From Alterisphingorhabdus sp051668705 (GTDB taxonomy: Bacteria > Pseudomonadota > Alphaproteobacteria > Sphingomonadales > Sphingomonadaceae), in NCBI RefSeq assembly GCF_051668705.1, contig NZ_CP196351.1:1302001-1366000 (forward strand): a DNA stretch of 64,000 nt. The letters run 5' to 3'. Positions 27,437-36,583 of the stretch are shown here, piece by piece (the stretch's first letter is position 1; the number at the start of each line of letters is the position of its first letter). Under the pieces are notes generated by a model, which saw nothing but the letters and a program-made list of their open reading frames with translations, searched no databases and was not told the DNA's origin. Both the position numbers and the translations under genes were made by a program.

Positions 27437-29590
27437 GTGGAAGACGTTATCAAAGCCGATTTTCTGTCTAAGAACCCCGCTCTTCGGGTCGCAGGACGTG
27501 TCTGGATCAAAGGCTTTAAAGCAGCCATTTCCCTTAGCAGACCATTTTGGGACTTTCTTGCACGGTTCGTCTTGGCACAGGCTTTACTGGCGTCCGCTTT
27601 TGTTAAATTAAGCGATTGGCAAACTGCGATTGCGCTTGCGACCTTTGAATATCCCGTACCATTTATGTCACCAGTAATGACGGCGCAAACTGGCCTGGCC
27701 ATAGAATTGATAGGCGGGATTTTGTTGTTGCTGGGGCTAATGACACGCGGGGCATCTTTAGCGATCGCCATATTGTTGGCCGTCAGCCAATATTATTATA
27801 TCCCCACTGACTATAATCTCTTCGCCATTGCACTGCTTTCATGGTTTTTTGTGTATGGCGCAGGCGCGTTTTCAATAGACAGGGTCATTGGCAAAGGCGT
27901 TGCAGATAGCGCGCTTCCTCTTGCGGCACCGCTCTATGCTTTCGGCCAAATGATGACCGTTTATTTATCACCTTGGTTGTTATTTGTCTTTCGTCTTTGG
28001 TTGGCAATTACAATGCTGATTTCTGCCGAGATATTACCAGGCTTTGCCAATGCTATGCTTTACCCATCAGGGTCTTTTGCGCCCATTTTGCCAGCCATAT
28101 TGATCGGCTTCGCTGCGTTTGCATTCTTGGGTATTGCAGGGAGTGTTTTTGCAGTTACCTTGGCATTATTGCTGACGGGAACGGACTTTATGGGGTTCAA
28201 TCCGTCACTGACATTCGCCAGTATTTTGATGGTTCTGGTTTTTCTCTTCCACGGCAGCGGTCAAATTTCTGTTGATCGGGTGATTGGCCATTGGCTTGAA
28301 CGCAATTTGTTGTTCGACAGGAAACATAATGCTGTGCCGGATAGCTGGCCACATATTGTGATAATTGGCGGCGGCTTTGGCGGCCTTTCATGCGCTATGA
28401 AGTTAAAAGACATGCCGGTTAGGATAACGCTGATCGATCGTAACAATTTTCATCTTTTCCAACCATTATTATATCAAGTCGCAACTGCTGGCCTCTCGCC
28501 CTCAGATGTTGCGATACCTATTCGCAGCCTGTTCAGGAATGATCGTAATGTTAGGATTTTGCTGGGTGAGGTGAGCGCTATTGATAGAGGTACGCAAACA
28601 GTTACCTATAATGGCGGCTCTACCAGCTATGACCATCTGGTTGTGGCAACTGGCGCAACGCATAGCTATTTTGGCAAAGATGAATGGGCACCATTTGCAC
28701 CCGGATTAAAACGTGTTGAAGACGCGATTAATGTGCGAGGCCAAGTGTTGCGCGCCTTTGAGGAGGCAGAGGCCTCAAACGACCCCGAACAAGTCAAACG
28801 CTTGCTGACCTTTGTGATTGTTGGCGGTGGTCCGACAGGTGTTGAACTGGCGGGAGCCATTGCTGAACTCGCTCGCTTCGGTTTGGCCGATGAATATCGC
28901 AATTTTGACCCTGCCAATGCGCGCGTAATTTTGGTGCAATCAGGCCCGCGGGTTTTGCTGCCATTTCCTGAAAGCCTCTCGGAAAATGCGGCACAATCGC
29001 TGCGTGATCTGGGTGTAGAGCTGCTCTTGGGTGGGCGAGTCACAGATATTCAGGATGGATATGTGCAGGTTGGTGAAGACCGTATTGAGACAGAAACCGT
29101 TCTTTGGGCGGCGGGTGTTGCGGCATCACCTGCGGGCAAATGGTTGAATGTGGAAACGGACCGGGCAGGGCGCGTGCCCACTGACGAATATTGCCGATTG
29201 CAAGATAATCCCAACATTTATGTGATTGGGGATACTGCTTCCACTAATGCTTGGGACGGTAATGCTGTTCCAGGTTTAGCGCCCGCTGCGAAGCAGGCCG
29301 GTCTTTATGTTGCGTCTGCACTTAGGCAGCAGCTTTCCGGTCAAGGCTTACCGCCAGCCTATCGTTATAAGCACCAAGGCAATTTGGCGACGATAGGCCG
29401 TAAGGCGGCCGTTGCTGATTTTGGCAAGGTGAAGTTTTCAGGCACATTGGCCTGGTGGTTCTGGGGCATTGTCCATGTCGGTTTTTTGGTCGGTGTGCGT
29501 AACCGCGCTACCGTATTGATAAACTGGATATGGAATTATTTCACGCTCAGAATGGGAATCAGGCTCATTACCAATGACGAGCAGAAGTAG
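27437..29590 (+). CDS. Fusion: two DoxX-like membrane modules plus type II NADH dehydrogenase
   Basis: A 717-residue protein from GTG 27437, preceded by GAGAGAGGA at good spacing. Residues 1-290 are hydrophobic and read as two DoxX-type four-helix modules (about 36-150 and 165-285). Residues 305-717 are a complete NDH-2: FAD-binding GGGFGG (311-316), the DRNNFHLFQPLLYQVA stretch, NAD-binding GGGPTGVE (463-470), second FAD motif VIGDTA (596-601) and the AAKQAG quinone-site segment (617-622). It would oxidise NADH and reduce quinone at the inner membrane without pumping protons. The N-terminal modules may tether it or accept electrons. The bare NDH-2 has about 430 residues, so this is a genuine fusion in one unbroken frame. 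Confidence 0.9.
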   Translation: MEDVIKADFLSKNPALRVAGRVWIKGFKAAISLSRPFWDFLARFVLAQALLASAFVKLSDWQTAIALATFEYPVPFMSPVMTAQTGLAIELIGGILLLLGLMTRGASLAIAILLAVSQYYYIPTDYNLFAIALLSWFFVYGAGAFSIDRVIGKGVADSALPLAAPLYAFGQMMTVYLSPWLLFVFRLWLAITMLISAEILPGFANAMLYPSGSFAPILPAILIGFAAFAFLGIAGSVFAVTLALLLTGTDFMGFNPSLTFASILMVLVFLFHGSGQISVDRVIGHWLERNLLFDRKHNAVPDSWPHIVIIGGGFGGLSCAMKLKDMPVRITLIDRNNFHLFQPLLYQVATAGLSPSDVAIPIRSLFRNDRNVRILLGEVSAIDRGTQTVTYNGGSTSYDHLVVATGATHSYFGKDEWAPFAPGLKRVEDAINVRGQVLRAFEEAEASNDPEQVKRLLTFVIVGGGPTGVELAGAIAELARFGLADEYRNFDPANARVILVQSGPRVLLPFPESLSENAAQSLRDLGVELLLGGRVTDIQDGYVQVGEDRIETETVLWAAGVAASPAGKWLNVETDRAGRVPTDEYCRLQDNPNIYVIGDTASTNAWDGNAVPGLAPAAKQAGLYVASALRQQLSGQGLPPAYRYKHQGNLATIGRKAAVADFGKVKFSGTLAWWFWGIVHVGFLVGVRNRATVLINWIWNYFTLRMGIRLITNDEQK

Positions 29591-29607
29591 GCAGAAAGGG
29601 ACAGGGC

Positions 29608-30408
29608 CTAGATCAGCCCTTTTGCCTTGAAACTCAGATGGCCTGTACGGCCGATAATAATATGGTCATGCACTGTAATATTGAGGCGGCGCCCAGCCTC
29701 GGCAATGTCGCGTGTAATGGCAATGTCCTGTTTGCTGGGGCTAGGGTCGCCGCTTGGATGGTTGTGCACTAAGATGAGCGATACTGCGCCAAGCTCCAAC
29801 GCTCTGTGAATAACCTGACGTGTGTAAATGGCAGTCTCATTTACGGATCCATCGCCAAAATTCTCATCACTGATCAAAATGTTGCGACTGTTCAAAAACA
29901 GGATGCGGACACGCTCTATGGTCAAATGTGCCATGTCACCATGCAGGTAATCCAGCAATGATTGCCATGATCCGATAATCGGTTTTTGCATGACGGGTTC
30001 GCGCAACAGCCGTAATGCGGCGACTTGAGATATCTTCAATGCGGCAACGCTGGTTTCACCCAGACCATCAAAACGCAATAATGCTTGGGCATCGGCGGTT
30101 AAAATCCCTGCCAAACTGCCAAAATGGGCCAGCAATGCCTTAGCCAGCGGTTTTGTGTCCCGTCTGGGGATCGCTAATGCCAAGAGATATTCAATAATCT
30201 CATGGTCAAGTAAGGCTTCGGTATCTTTGCGCAAAAAGCGCTTTCTCAATCGTGCTCGGTGCCCGGCTTTATCCTTATCATTGCCTGTAGCCACGTGTTT
30301 CTCTGTGCGCGATGTCATTTCCCCTGATGGATGAAACAGCTGGTCCATTTGCGCTGTCTCATTGGGAGCGATGGGTGCAGAGCTATTATCGTGTTGATTA
30401 TCGCTCAT
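29608..30408 (-). CDS. radC: RadC family protein (JAMM/MPN metalloprotein)
   Basis: A 266-residue protein. The N-terminal helix-hairpin-helix region (GETSVAALK, about 116-124) is followed by the MPN domain with the JAMM zinc motif HNHPSGDPSPSKQD at residues 215-228. The family was named for a DNA repair mutant but its role is unsettled. The first 45 residues are polar and poorly conserved. Convergent with the DoxX/NDH-2 gene (17 bp) and divergent from ydbH. Confidence 0.92.
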   Translation of the reverse strand: MSDNQHDNSSAPIAPNETAQMDQLFHPSGEMTSRTEKHVATGNDKDKAGHRARLRKRFLRKDTEALLDHEIIEYLLALAIPRRDTKPLAKALLAHFGSLAGILTADAQALLRFDGLGETSVAALKISQVAALRLLREPVMQKPIIGSWQSLLDYLHGDMAHLTIERVRILFLNSRNILISDENFGDGSVNETAIYTRQVIHRALELGAVSLILVHNHPSGDPSPSKQDIAITRDIAEAGRRLNITVHDHIIIGRTGHLSFKAKGLI

Positions 30409-30533
30409 GGTCCAATCTTACCCTCCCTACATATTTGCTGTAAAAATTAGCATAGCAGTTTAGAGCTTCAATATCTATTTGGCTTAGGTTCATAGCCAAT
30501 TGCTTATCATCCGCATTTGCCCCAAAAGACATT

Positions 30534-33500
30534 ATGCCCCCGCCAAGTAACACTGAAACAGCAGATGAGAATGATGCGCGACCATTTTGGAAGCGCAAAT
30601 GGTTTGCTATTGTCTTGGTTTCTCTTGTGGTTCTGGCTGTTGTCATATTGATAGCTTGGACACAGCGTTTGGTGATTGCAGACCGATATGTGCAGGAATA
30701 TCTTGATGATCTGGGGGTTGATGCAAGTTATGAGATTGTCGACCTTGGCGTTAAACGCCAGCATTTACGCAATATACGCATAGGTGACCCGCAACAACCG
30801 GATCTGGTTATTGACGATCTGATTGTCATTACCGTTCCCCAATTATCCGGCATATTGGTTGATGAAATAAGGGTCAAAGGTGTGCGCCTATTTGGCGAAT
30901 GGCGCGATGACCGTTTGCATTTCGGTGTGCTTGACCAATTTATCTACACAGATTCTGATGCACCGCTCGCGCTGCCTGATTTGACAGTTGCTATTGATAA
31001 TGCACGAGCAAAAATAGGAACGCCTTATGGTGCCGTTGGGCTTTCTGCCAGAGGTGAGGGCCATTTGCTGGATGGTTTTGAAGGTGATGTTGCTCTTATC
31101 GCAAAAAATCTGGATTTTGATAGCTGTAAGCTCGCCAGGCCCAGTGCCTATTTGTCGATTTCCATCGATTCACTGCAACCCAGAATAACTGGCCCTTTGC
31201 GCTTCAATGGTCTGGATTGCCCGGCATTAGCCTCGGGTTCGGCTGATAGTGGCCTGCAAACAGATATTGTAATCGCTCGTGATCTTGATGCTGCAGAACT
31301 TTCCTTGGTGGGTGAACTGAACAAGGCATTTTACCGCCTTGATAATAAACAGAGCATTCAAGGCAACCGTATTAGAATTGCTACTAAAGGTGATATTGAT
31401 GCAGCGTCATTTGATGGTGAGGCTGAAGTGAATATTACTGCATTATCATCGCCATGGGCAGATGCCGGCAGCGCTAAGCTGGATGTTGCCATGACGGATG
31501 AACTGCCATTTGCTTCCCTAGGCGATCTTTCATCTTTGTCGCTTGCTTACCGACTGAGCGCAGACAATGTCGCAACAAAGCGAAGTTGGCGCAATGTACT
31601 TGCAAGCTATGGTGAAGGTCTTGAAGCAACGCCCATTGGTCCGCTTTGGGCAAAGATTTTGCCAGTTTTGGAACGCAGCGCAGCTTCGTCTAGGCTATCG
31701 GCATCTGGCAATGTTGATAATAGCATTATCACTGCTGACAGCGCGACATTAAGGGAAGGTGATAACAGGCTGATTACCCGTTTGCAGGATGTGCGATATT
31801 CCTTGCGCGAAGGGGGTTTTGCCGGATTGCAAAGTTTTAACTTTACCTTTGTGCATCCCCAGCTTCCTCGGCTTTCTGGCAATTGGCAAGGTGAGGGCAA
31901 TCAGCCAAGAATGACGCTGGAAATGCCAGAATATCGCTCTGGCAATGCCAGTCTTTTGTTGGAGCGGACAATTGTCACGCTGTCACCAAACAACCCCGAT
32001 CGCATTTCCTTTGATGGTGCGATGCGCTTAGACGGTCCATTGGCGGGAGGGAGTATAACAGGCGCGCGAATCCCGCTCTCGGGCACGCTGGTTGATGGCT
32101 CACGCTATTATGCAAGCAATGGCGGCTGCCAATCTATCGGTTTTACAGAGCTTAATGTCTCCACTCTTGCTGCTGGTCGCCAATCGCTGACCTTTTGCCC
32201 CAAAGCAAGGCAACCATTATTGGCATTTGGCGATGATGGGCTTGTTATAAATGCACAAAGCCAGGCTTTGGCCATTGATGCTAGACTTGGCGGATCACCA
32301 TTATCCATTGCTGCAGATGGTGTTGATATTGGTTATCCGGCAACCTCTAACATCAGCAATCTTAGCGTCCTTATTGGTGATGTAGATAGCGGAACATCCT
32401 TTTCGGCAGGTACGCTGAGCATGTCTGGCGGCAGCGACTTGGTTGGGGAGTTTGATGGCGCCAATGCATCTATTAGCAATATCCCTTTATTGCTCAGCGA
32501 TGGGCAAGGAGAGTGGGGCTTCGCTAATTCGGTTTTGAATATCTCATCCAACAGTTGGACAGTGAGCGACCGCGCAGAGACGCAGAGATTCAACCCTCTT
32601 ACCGGACGTAATATCAATCTGGTGCTGGAAAATTCTATGATTCTTGCCAAAGGTGATTTGTATCTCCCTGATAAGCCTGATCTTATTTCATCAGTCAGCA
32701 TCGTGCATAACCTTGAAAATGCAACGGGCGGGGCAGATGTGATTGTGCCGGGAATCAGCTTTGGTGAAAATCTGCAACCCAATATGCTCACCGACCTGAC
32801 CATTGGAATCGTCGAACTTGCAAATGGCAGTGTCAGCGGAACTGGCCGCATAGATTGGGATAGCGATAATATTAGCAGCACAGGCAAATTTGGCACTGAT
32901 GGTCTTGATTTCGCGGCTGCTTTCGGACCAGTGAAAGGTTTGAAGGGGGATATTGTCTTTTCCGACCTTCTGGCGTTTGAAACACCGCCTGGTCAGATTG
33001 TTACTTTGGATGAAGTGAACCCGGGTATTGCCGCTTATGATGGCATAGTGCGCTATCAACTGCTCGCCAATCAGCGTGTGGTGCTTGAAGAAGCGCATTG
33101 GCCCTTTTCTGGCGGTGATCTAAGTTTGGAGCCAACGACTTTCAATCTTGCGATTCCAGAAGAACGCGAACTGAATTTCGAGATGAAGGGATTGGACGCA
33201 GCTGCTTTTCTGACGCAATTTGATTTTGAAAATCTGGCCGCCACAGGGACTTTTGATGGGCGGTTGCCGATGCGGTTTAACCTTGCAGGAGGACGGATTG
33301 AGGGCGGCCGTTTGGTCGTAGGGCCTGCTGGCGGAACATTATCTTATATCGGCGAACTGACCTATGAAGATTTGGGTGCCTATGGCAATTTTGCTTTTCA
33401 AAGTTTACGCGATATCCGCTATAAAACTCTGGTTGTAGAAATGGATGGGCCACTTGATGGGGAGCTAGTAACCCGTGTTCAGTTTGATGGTCTTAGCCAA

Positions 33501-33716
33501 GGGGACACGGCGTCCCGCAATTTCCTGACCAAACAGATCGCCAAATTGCCGATCCAGTTTAACATCAATATACGCGCACCATTTTTTCAGCTCATCACCT
33601 CAACGCGTTCGCTTTATGACACCAATTATTTGTTAGATCCGGTTAGCGCTGGCATTTTGTCGCCGAAAAAGGGCGTGATATTGGATCAAGATACAGGAAA
33701 TAACCAACCTGAATGA
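30534..33716 (+). CDS. ydbH: YdbH-like AsmA-family protein, intermembrane phospholipid transport
   Basis: A 1060-residue protein with one N-terminal membrane helix (about 23-46) after a polar start, then a long periplasmic part rich in beta-strand repeats and ending in the conserved YdbH C-terminal region (near 1010-1045, with a PIQFNINIRAPFFQL run). In E. coli the AsmA-like proteins TamB, YhdP and YdbH form lipid-carrying bridges between the two membranes. E. coli YdbH has about 880 residues, so this one is longer. The next two genes encode YnbE- and YdbL-like partners, which makes the assignment secure despite low sequence conservation. Confidence 0.85.
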   Translation: MPPPSNTETADENDARPFWKRKWFAIVLVSLVVLAVVILIAWTQRLVIADRYVQEYLDDLGVDASYEIVDLGVKRQHLRNIRIGDPQQPDLVIDDLIVITVPQLSGILVDEIRVKGVRLFGEWRDDRLHFGVLDQFIYTDSDAPLALPDLTVAIDNARAKIGTPYGAVGLSARGEGHLLDGFEGDVALIAKNLDFDSCKLARPSAYLSISIDSLQPRITGPLRFNGLDCPALASGSADSGLQTDIVIARDLDAAELSLVGELNKAFYRLDNKQSIQGNRIRIATKGDIDAASFDGEAEVNITALSSPWADAGSAKLDVAMTDELPFASLGDLSSLSLAYRLSADNVATKRSWRNVLASYGEGLEATPIGPLWAKILPVLERSAASSRLSASGNVDNSIITADSATLREGDNRLITRLQDVRYSLREGGFAGLQSFNFTFVHPQLPRLSGNWQGEGNQPRMTLEMPEYRSGNASLLLERTIVTLSPNNPDRISFDGAMRLDGPLAGGSITGARIPLSGTLVDGSRYYASNGGCQSIGFTELNVSTLAAGRQSLTFCPKARQPLLAFGDDGLVINAQSQALAIDARLGGSPLSIAADGVDIGYPATSNISNLSVLIGDVDSGTSFSAGTLSMSGGSDLVGEFDGANASISNIPLLLSDGQGEWGFANSVLNISSNSWTVSDRAETQRFNPLTGRNINLVLENSMILAKGDLYLPDKPDLISSVSIVHNLENATGGADVIVPGISFGENLQPNMLTDLTIGIVELANGSVSGTGRIDWDSDNISSTGKFGTDGLDFAAAFGPVKGLKGDIVFSDLLAFETPPGQIVTLDEVNPGIAAYDGIVRYQLLANQRVVLEEAHWPFSGGDLSLEPTTFNLAIPEERELNFEMKGLDAAAFLTQFDFENLAATGTFDGRLPMRFNLAGGRIEGGRLVVGPAGGTLSYIGELTYEDLGAYGNFAFQSLRDIRYKTLVVEMDGPLDGELVTRVQFDGLSQGDTASRNFLTKQIAKLPIQFNINIRAPFFQLITSTRSLYDTNYLLDPVSAGILSPKKGVILDQDTGNNQPE

Positions 33717-33762
33717 AAAACCATTTGCTCATTCAGACTCCAGAAAGTGAGGATAATCCATA

Positions 33763-33987
33763 ATGATTGCATGGATGAAACAAAAATCACAAACGCAGCT
33801 GTCATGCGGGTTGTCCAATATGACTTTGGCCATGATGGCCTGTATATCGCTCAGCGGCTGTATTACACTCGCGGCTCCGGATAAGCCGATTGTTATCGAG
33901 CTGAATATCAACATTCAGCAGGAAGTTGTGTATCGTCTTGATGGCGATGCGAAAAATTTGATCGAAGAAAATGAGGATATTTTCTGA
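33763..33987 (+). CDS. ynbE: YnbE-family outer-membrane lipoprotein
   Basis: A 74-residue lipoprotein with an unusually long N-region (about 15 residues longer than normal) before the hydrophobic segment and lipobox LSGC (Cys37). The mature part carries the family's conserved short strand, IVIELNINIQQEVVY. In E. coli YnbE oligomerises by strand pairing and docks on the end of YdbH at the outer membrane. The stop overlaps the ydbL start by one base (TGATG). The start ATG 33763 follows a GAGG; ATG 33775 is possible. Confidence 0.85.
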   Translation: MIAWMKQKSQTQLSCGLSNMTLAMMACISLSGCITLAAPDKPIVIELNINIQQEVVYRLDGDAKNLIEENEDIF

Positions 33988-34391
33988 TGCTAATAAAGAA
34001 TATTTCTGGCGCAAAATTGGCGCGAAAATTTTTACTGCCGCTGGCTGTCACTGCAATGATTGCGGCACCTGTTCCCGTATCGGCGCAAGACCTTAGTTAT
34101 AAGTCAGCAAAATCTGCCGGCATTATTGGTGAAAAGCCGGATGGCTATTTGGAAGTCGTGAGCAGCGGTAATGCCGAAGCACGCAAGCTGGTTAATTCTG
34201 TGAATATTAAACGTAAAGCCAAATATACGGAATTGGCGGCGCAAAAAGGCGTTACCGTTCAAGATATTGCCTTTACCACGGGCTGCAATCTTATTGCGCA
34301 GACATCTCCGGGGGAGAAATATCTTGCGCCAAATGGGCAATGGATGACCCGAGATGGTTCTCCGCCACAGCGTGACGCACGCTGTCCTTAA
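33987..34391 (+). CDS. ydbL: YdbL-family (DUF1318) periplasmic protein
   Basis: A 134-residue protein with a signal peptide (hydrophobic about 16-32, cleavage near SAQD). The DUF1318 signature is present near the end (a Cys-containing GCNLI, PGEKYLAPNGQWM). In E. coli YdbL acts as a chaperone that keeps YnbE from uncontrolled stacking. It completes the three-gene operon, and a terminator follows. Confidence 0.87.
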   Translation: MLIKNISGAKLARKFLLPLAVTAMIAAPVPVSAQDLSYKSAKSAGIIGEKPDGYLEVVSSGNAEARKLVNSVNIKRKAKYTELAAQKGVTVQDIAFTTGCNLIAQTSPGEKYLAPNGQWMTRDGSPPQRDARCP

Positions 34392-34433
34392 TGCATTATA
34401 TCAGATGAATTTGGCCTCAAAGCCGATTTATAG

Positions 34434-34473
34434 ATAAAGCGCTGCGCCCAGTCACTGGTTTGCGGCGCTTTAT
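34434..34473 (+). terminator. Terminator after ydbL
   Basis: ATAAAGCGC (34434-34442) pairs with GCGCTTTAT (34465-34473), a 9-bp stem with a 22-base loop, followed by TTATTAT. It separates the ydbH operon from the ATP synthase genes. Confidence 0.7.
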
Positions 34474-34625
34474 TTATTATCAATGATTATGCGCAGCTTT
34501 GCGCAATTGCTCTCTTGAGATGTTGACTTGCAGCCATGGTCTATCTAAACGGGCCGCGCCTAGGCGGAGTGCGCATAGGTTTAGCGTTGACACTATGGCT
34601 TTATAGCTGTTGAGACATTAGACTT

Positions 34626-34961
34626 ATGAGCAATTCCGACGATAACCCAAAGGCAGACGACCCGCGCCTCGATTCCATAGATGACAGGCTGGATCGGCTT
34701 GATGCTGCGCTGCAACCAAAAAAATCTGGCGGCAGAGTAGAAGCGGACCCCAATTATCGCATTGGGAGCCGCGTTTTGGCCGATTTGATAGCAGGTGTTG
34801 CAGGCGGGTTGTTGTTTGGCTGGCTGTTTGATCGCTGGCTGGATACTACGCCATGGCTAATGTTGGTGTTCTTGTTTCTGGGCATCATTGTCGCTTTTAA
34901 AAATATTCTGCGCCTGACCAGCACAACGACTGGTAAGCCAGATAAAGAAGATAGAGGTTAA
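34626..34961 (+). CDS. atpI: ATP synthase protein I-like assembly factor
   Basis: A 111-residue protein with a polar, acidic N-terminal third and two membrane helices (about 56-75 and 79-97), with GGLLFGWLFDRWLDTTPW between and within them. AtpI helps assemble the c-ring. It leads the F0 operon, one base before the atpB start codon, as is usual in alphaproteobacteria. Confidence 0.87.
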   Translation: MSNSDDNPKADDPRLDSIDDRLDRLDAALQPKKSGGRVEADPNYRIGSRVLADLIAGVAGGLLFGWLFDRWLDTTPWLMLVFLFLGIIVAFKNILRLTSTTTGKPDKEDRG

Positions 34962-34962
34962 T

Positions 34963-35751
34963 GTGGCCGGCGAATCAGGTAAAATTGATCCGATGCACCA
35001 ATTTTTGATCGAACCGGTTGTGCCCGGTCTCGGTTTCGAAATTGGTGGCCAGTTCATCACACTGACCAACAGCGCGGTGTGGATGTTGCTGACACTCGTA
35101 TCGCTGTGGATCTTCATGCAAGGCGGAATGCGCCGCGAGCTTGTGCCTGGCCGTTGGCAAGTGATGGTCGAAGGCTTCACCAATTTCATTGATGATATGA
35201 TGATTACCAATATTGGTGAGCAAGGCCGCAAATATGCGCCTTATGTATTTTCACTTTTTATGTTCATATTGTTCGCCAATATTTTGGGCCTGATGCCAGT
35301 CGGTGTTTTGGGTCTCCATCCTTTCACTGTGACCAGTCACCTTACAATCACTGGGATTTTGGCAATAGTCAGCTTCTCCATTGTTTTGATTGTTGGTTTC
35401 TGGCGTCACGGTTTTCACTTCTTCTCGCTCTTCGTTCCGGAGGGCACTCCACTACCAATGATCCCATTCATTTTTGTGGTTGAGTTATTGTCATTCCTAG
35501 TGCGCCCCTTCAGCCTTGGTCTGCGGCTTTTTGTCGCCATGACCGCTGGCCATATCTTGTTGAAAGTTTTGGCGGGCTTTGTGATCAATTCGACAAGCGC
35601 TGGCGCAGCTTATGGCGTGCTTATTGGTATACCCAGCCTGACATTGATGGTGGGTATTAGTGCTTTGGAAATTCTGGTGGCTGTGGTGCAAGCCTATGTG
35701 TTTGCCCTGCTGACATCGCTCTACATCAATGACGCAGTTAATCTTCACTAA
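34963..35751 (+). CDS. atpB: ATP synthase F0 subunit a
   Basis: Proton-channel subunit, 262 residues with five to six helices. The essential arginine is in the conserved fourth-helix segment (SFLVRPFSLGLRLFVA). The C-terminal helix (ALEILVAVVQAYVFALLTSLYI) carries the usual Gln and Glu. The start is GTG 34963, five bases after AGAGG. Confidence 0.96.
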   Translation: MAGESGKIDPMHQFLIEPVVPGLGFEIGGQFITLTNSAVWMLLTLVSLWIFMQGGMRRELVPGRWQVMVEGFTNFIDDMMITNIGEQGRKYAPYVFSLFMFILFANILGLMPVGVLGLHPFTVTSHLTITGILAIVSFSIVLIVGFWRHGFHFFSLFVPEGTPLPMIPFIFVVELLSFLVRPFSLGLRLFVAMTAGHILLKVLAGFVINSTSAGAAYGVLIGIPSLTLMVGISALEILVAVVQAYVFALLTSLYINDAVNLH

Positions 35752-35782
35752 TTTCATTTTTTATCGTTAAGGAGTAAGTATA

Positions 35783-36010
35783 ATGGACGCAGAAGCAGCA
35801 AAGCTCATCGGTGCCGGTTTGGCCGCTATCGGTGCTGGTATGGCCGCCATCGGTGTTGGTAATGTTTTTGGCTCGTTCTTGGAAAGCGCTCTGCGTAATC
35901 CTGCAGCGGCTGACGGTCAGCAAGGCCGTTTGTTCATCGGCTTCGCTGCTGCTGAACTTTTGGGTCTGCTGGCATTCGTTGTCGCAATGATCCTGATTTT
36001 CGTTGCCTAA
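35783..36010 (+). CDS. atpE: ATP synthase F0 subunit c
   Basis: Proteolipid of 75 residues that forms the rotating ring. It is a two-helix hairpin with a glycine-rich first helix (GAGLAAIGAGMAAIGVG) and the ion-carrying Glu58 in FAAAELLG. Residues around Glu58 do not show the usual sodium-site pattern, so a proton ring is likely. The ribosome site is AAGGAG. A large hairpin follows the stop codon. Confidence 0.97.
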   Translation: MDAEAAKLIGAGLAAIGAGMAAIGVGNVFGSFLESALRNPAAADGQQGRLFIGFAAAELLGLLAFVVAMILIFVA

Positions 36011-36017
36011 TTTTTTT

Positions 36018-36060
36018 GCTGGTTGTCGCTAGACAATTTATTGTCTTTGCAACAACCGGC
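36018..36060 (+). promoter_or_regulatory. Long intercistronic hairpin between atpE and atpF'
   Basis: The outer stem GCTGGTTGT (36018-36026) pairs with ACAACCGGC (36052-36060), with one G-T pair. The inner stem AGACAA (36031-36036) pairs with TTGTCT (36041-36046) around a TTTA loop, with 4-5-base symmetric bulges between. No T-run follows, so it is not a simple terminator. It may protect the atpE 3' end, or partly attenuate transcription, to raise subunit c over the others. Confidence 0.6.
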
Positions 36061-36088
36061 AAACCATTCTGACTGACGGGTATACGTC

Positions 36089-36583
36089 GTGCCACAAATT
36101 GCTCAAATTATGGAAACCTATGGGTCACAGCTATTCTGGCTGGTGATTTGTTTTGGTCTTATCTATCTCGTCATAGGGCGGGGCATGATGCCTAAGATTC
36201 AAGGCACTGTGCAGATGCGTGAAAAACGTATTTCTGACGATATGGCCGCCGCGCGTCTTGCCCATAATCAGGCGGATGAGTTGGAAGAGGCTTATAAAGC
36301 CCGTCAGGCAGAGGCTCGTGATGAAGCGCATAGTGTCATCATTGCAAGCCGTGAAAAAGCTGCAAAAAGTGCAGAGCGCCGTTTGAATGATGCAGACAAA
36401 CGTGTTGCAGAAACCATGGCGGCTGCTGAAGCAGAACTGGCAACTCAGCGTGATGCTGCTCTGGCAGAGCTTGAAAGTTCTGCAACAGAAGCAACGCAGG
36501 ACATTTTTGCAAAGCTGACCGGATCGAAAGTGACCAAAGCGCAGGCACGCACTGCGGTTAAGGGAGCGATGAAGAATGCTTGA
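36089..36583 (+). CDS. atpG: ATP synthase F0 subunit b'
   Basis: A 164-residue stalk subunit: one N-terminal membrane helix (about 14-30) then a long charged coiled coil. The length and the ISDDMAAARLA region match the b' form found beside b in phototrophs and alphaproteobacteria. It starts with GTG 36089 and overlaps the b subunit gene by 8 bp. Symbols atpF2 and atpF' are also used for this gene. Confidence 0.9.
   Translation: MPQIAQIMETYGSQLFWLVICFGLIYLVIGRGMMPKIQGTVQMREKRISDDMAAARLAHNQADELEEAYKARQAEARDEAHSVIIASREKAAKSAERRLNDADKRVAETMAAAEAELATQRDAALAELESSATEATQDIFAKLTGSKVTKAQARTAVKGAMKNA

Noticed and set aside
32333..32896. 187-codon minus-strand frame inside ydbH
   Set aside because: An antisense shadow of a repetitive beta-rich protein; its Ser/Pro-rich composition is typical of such shadows.
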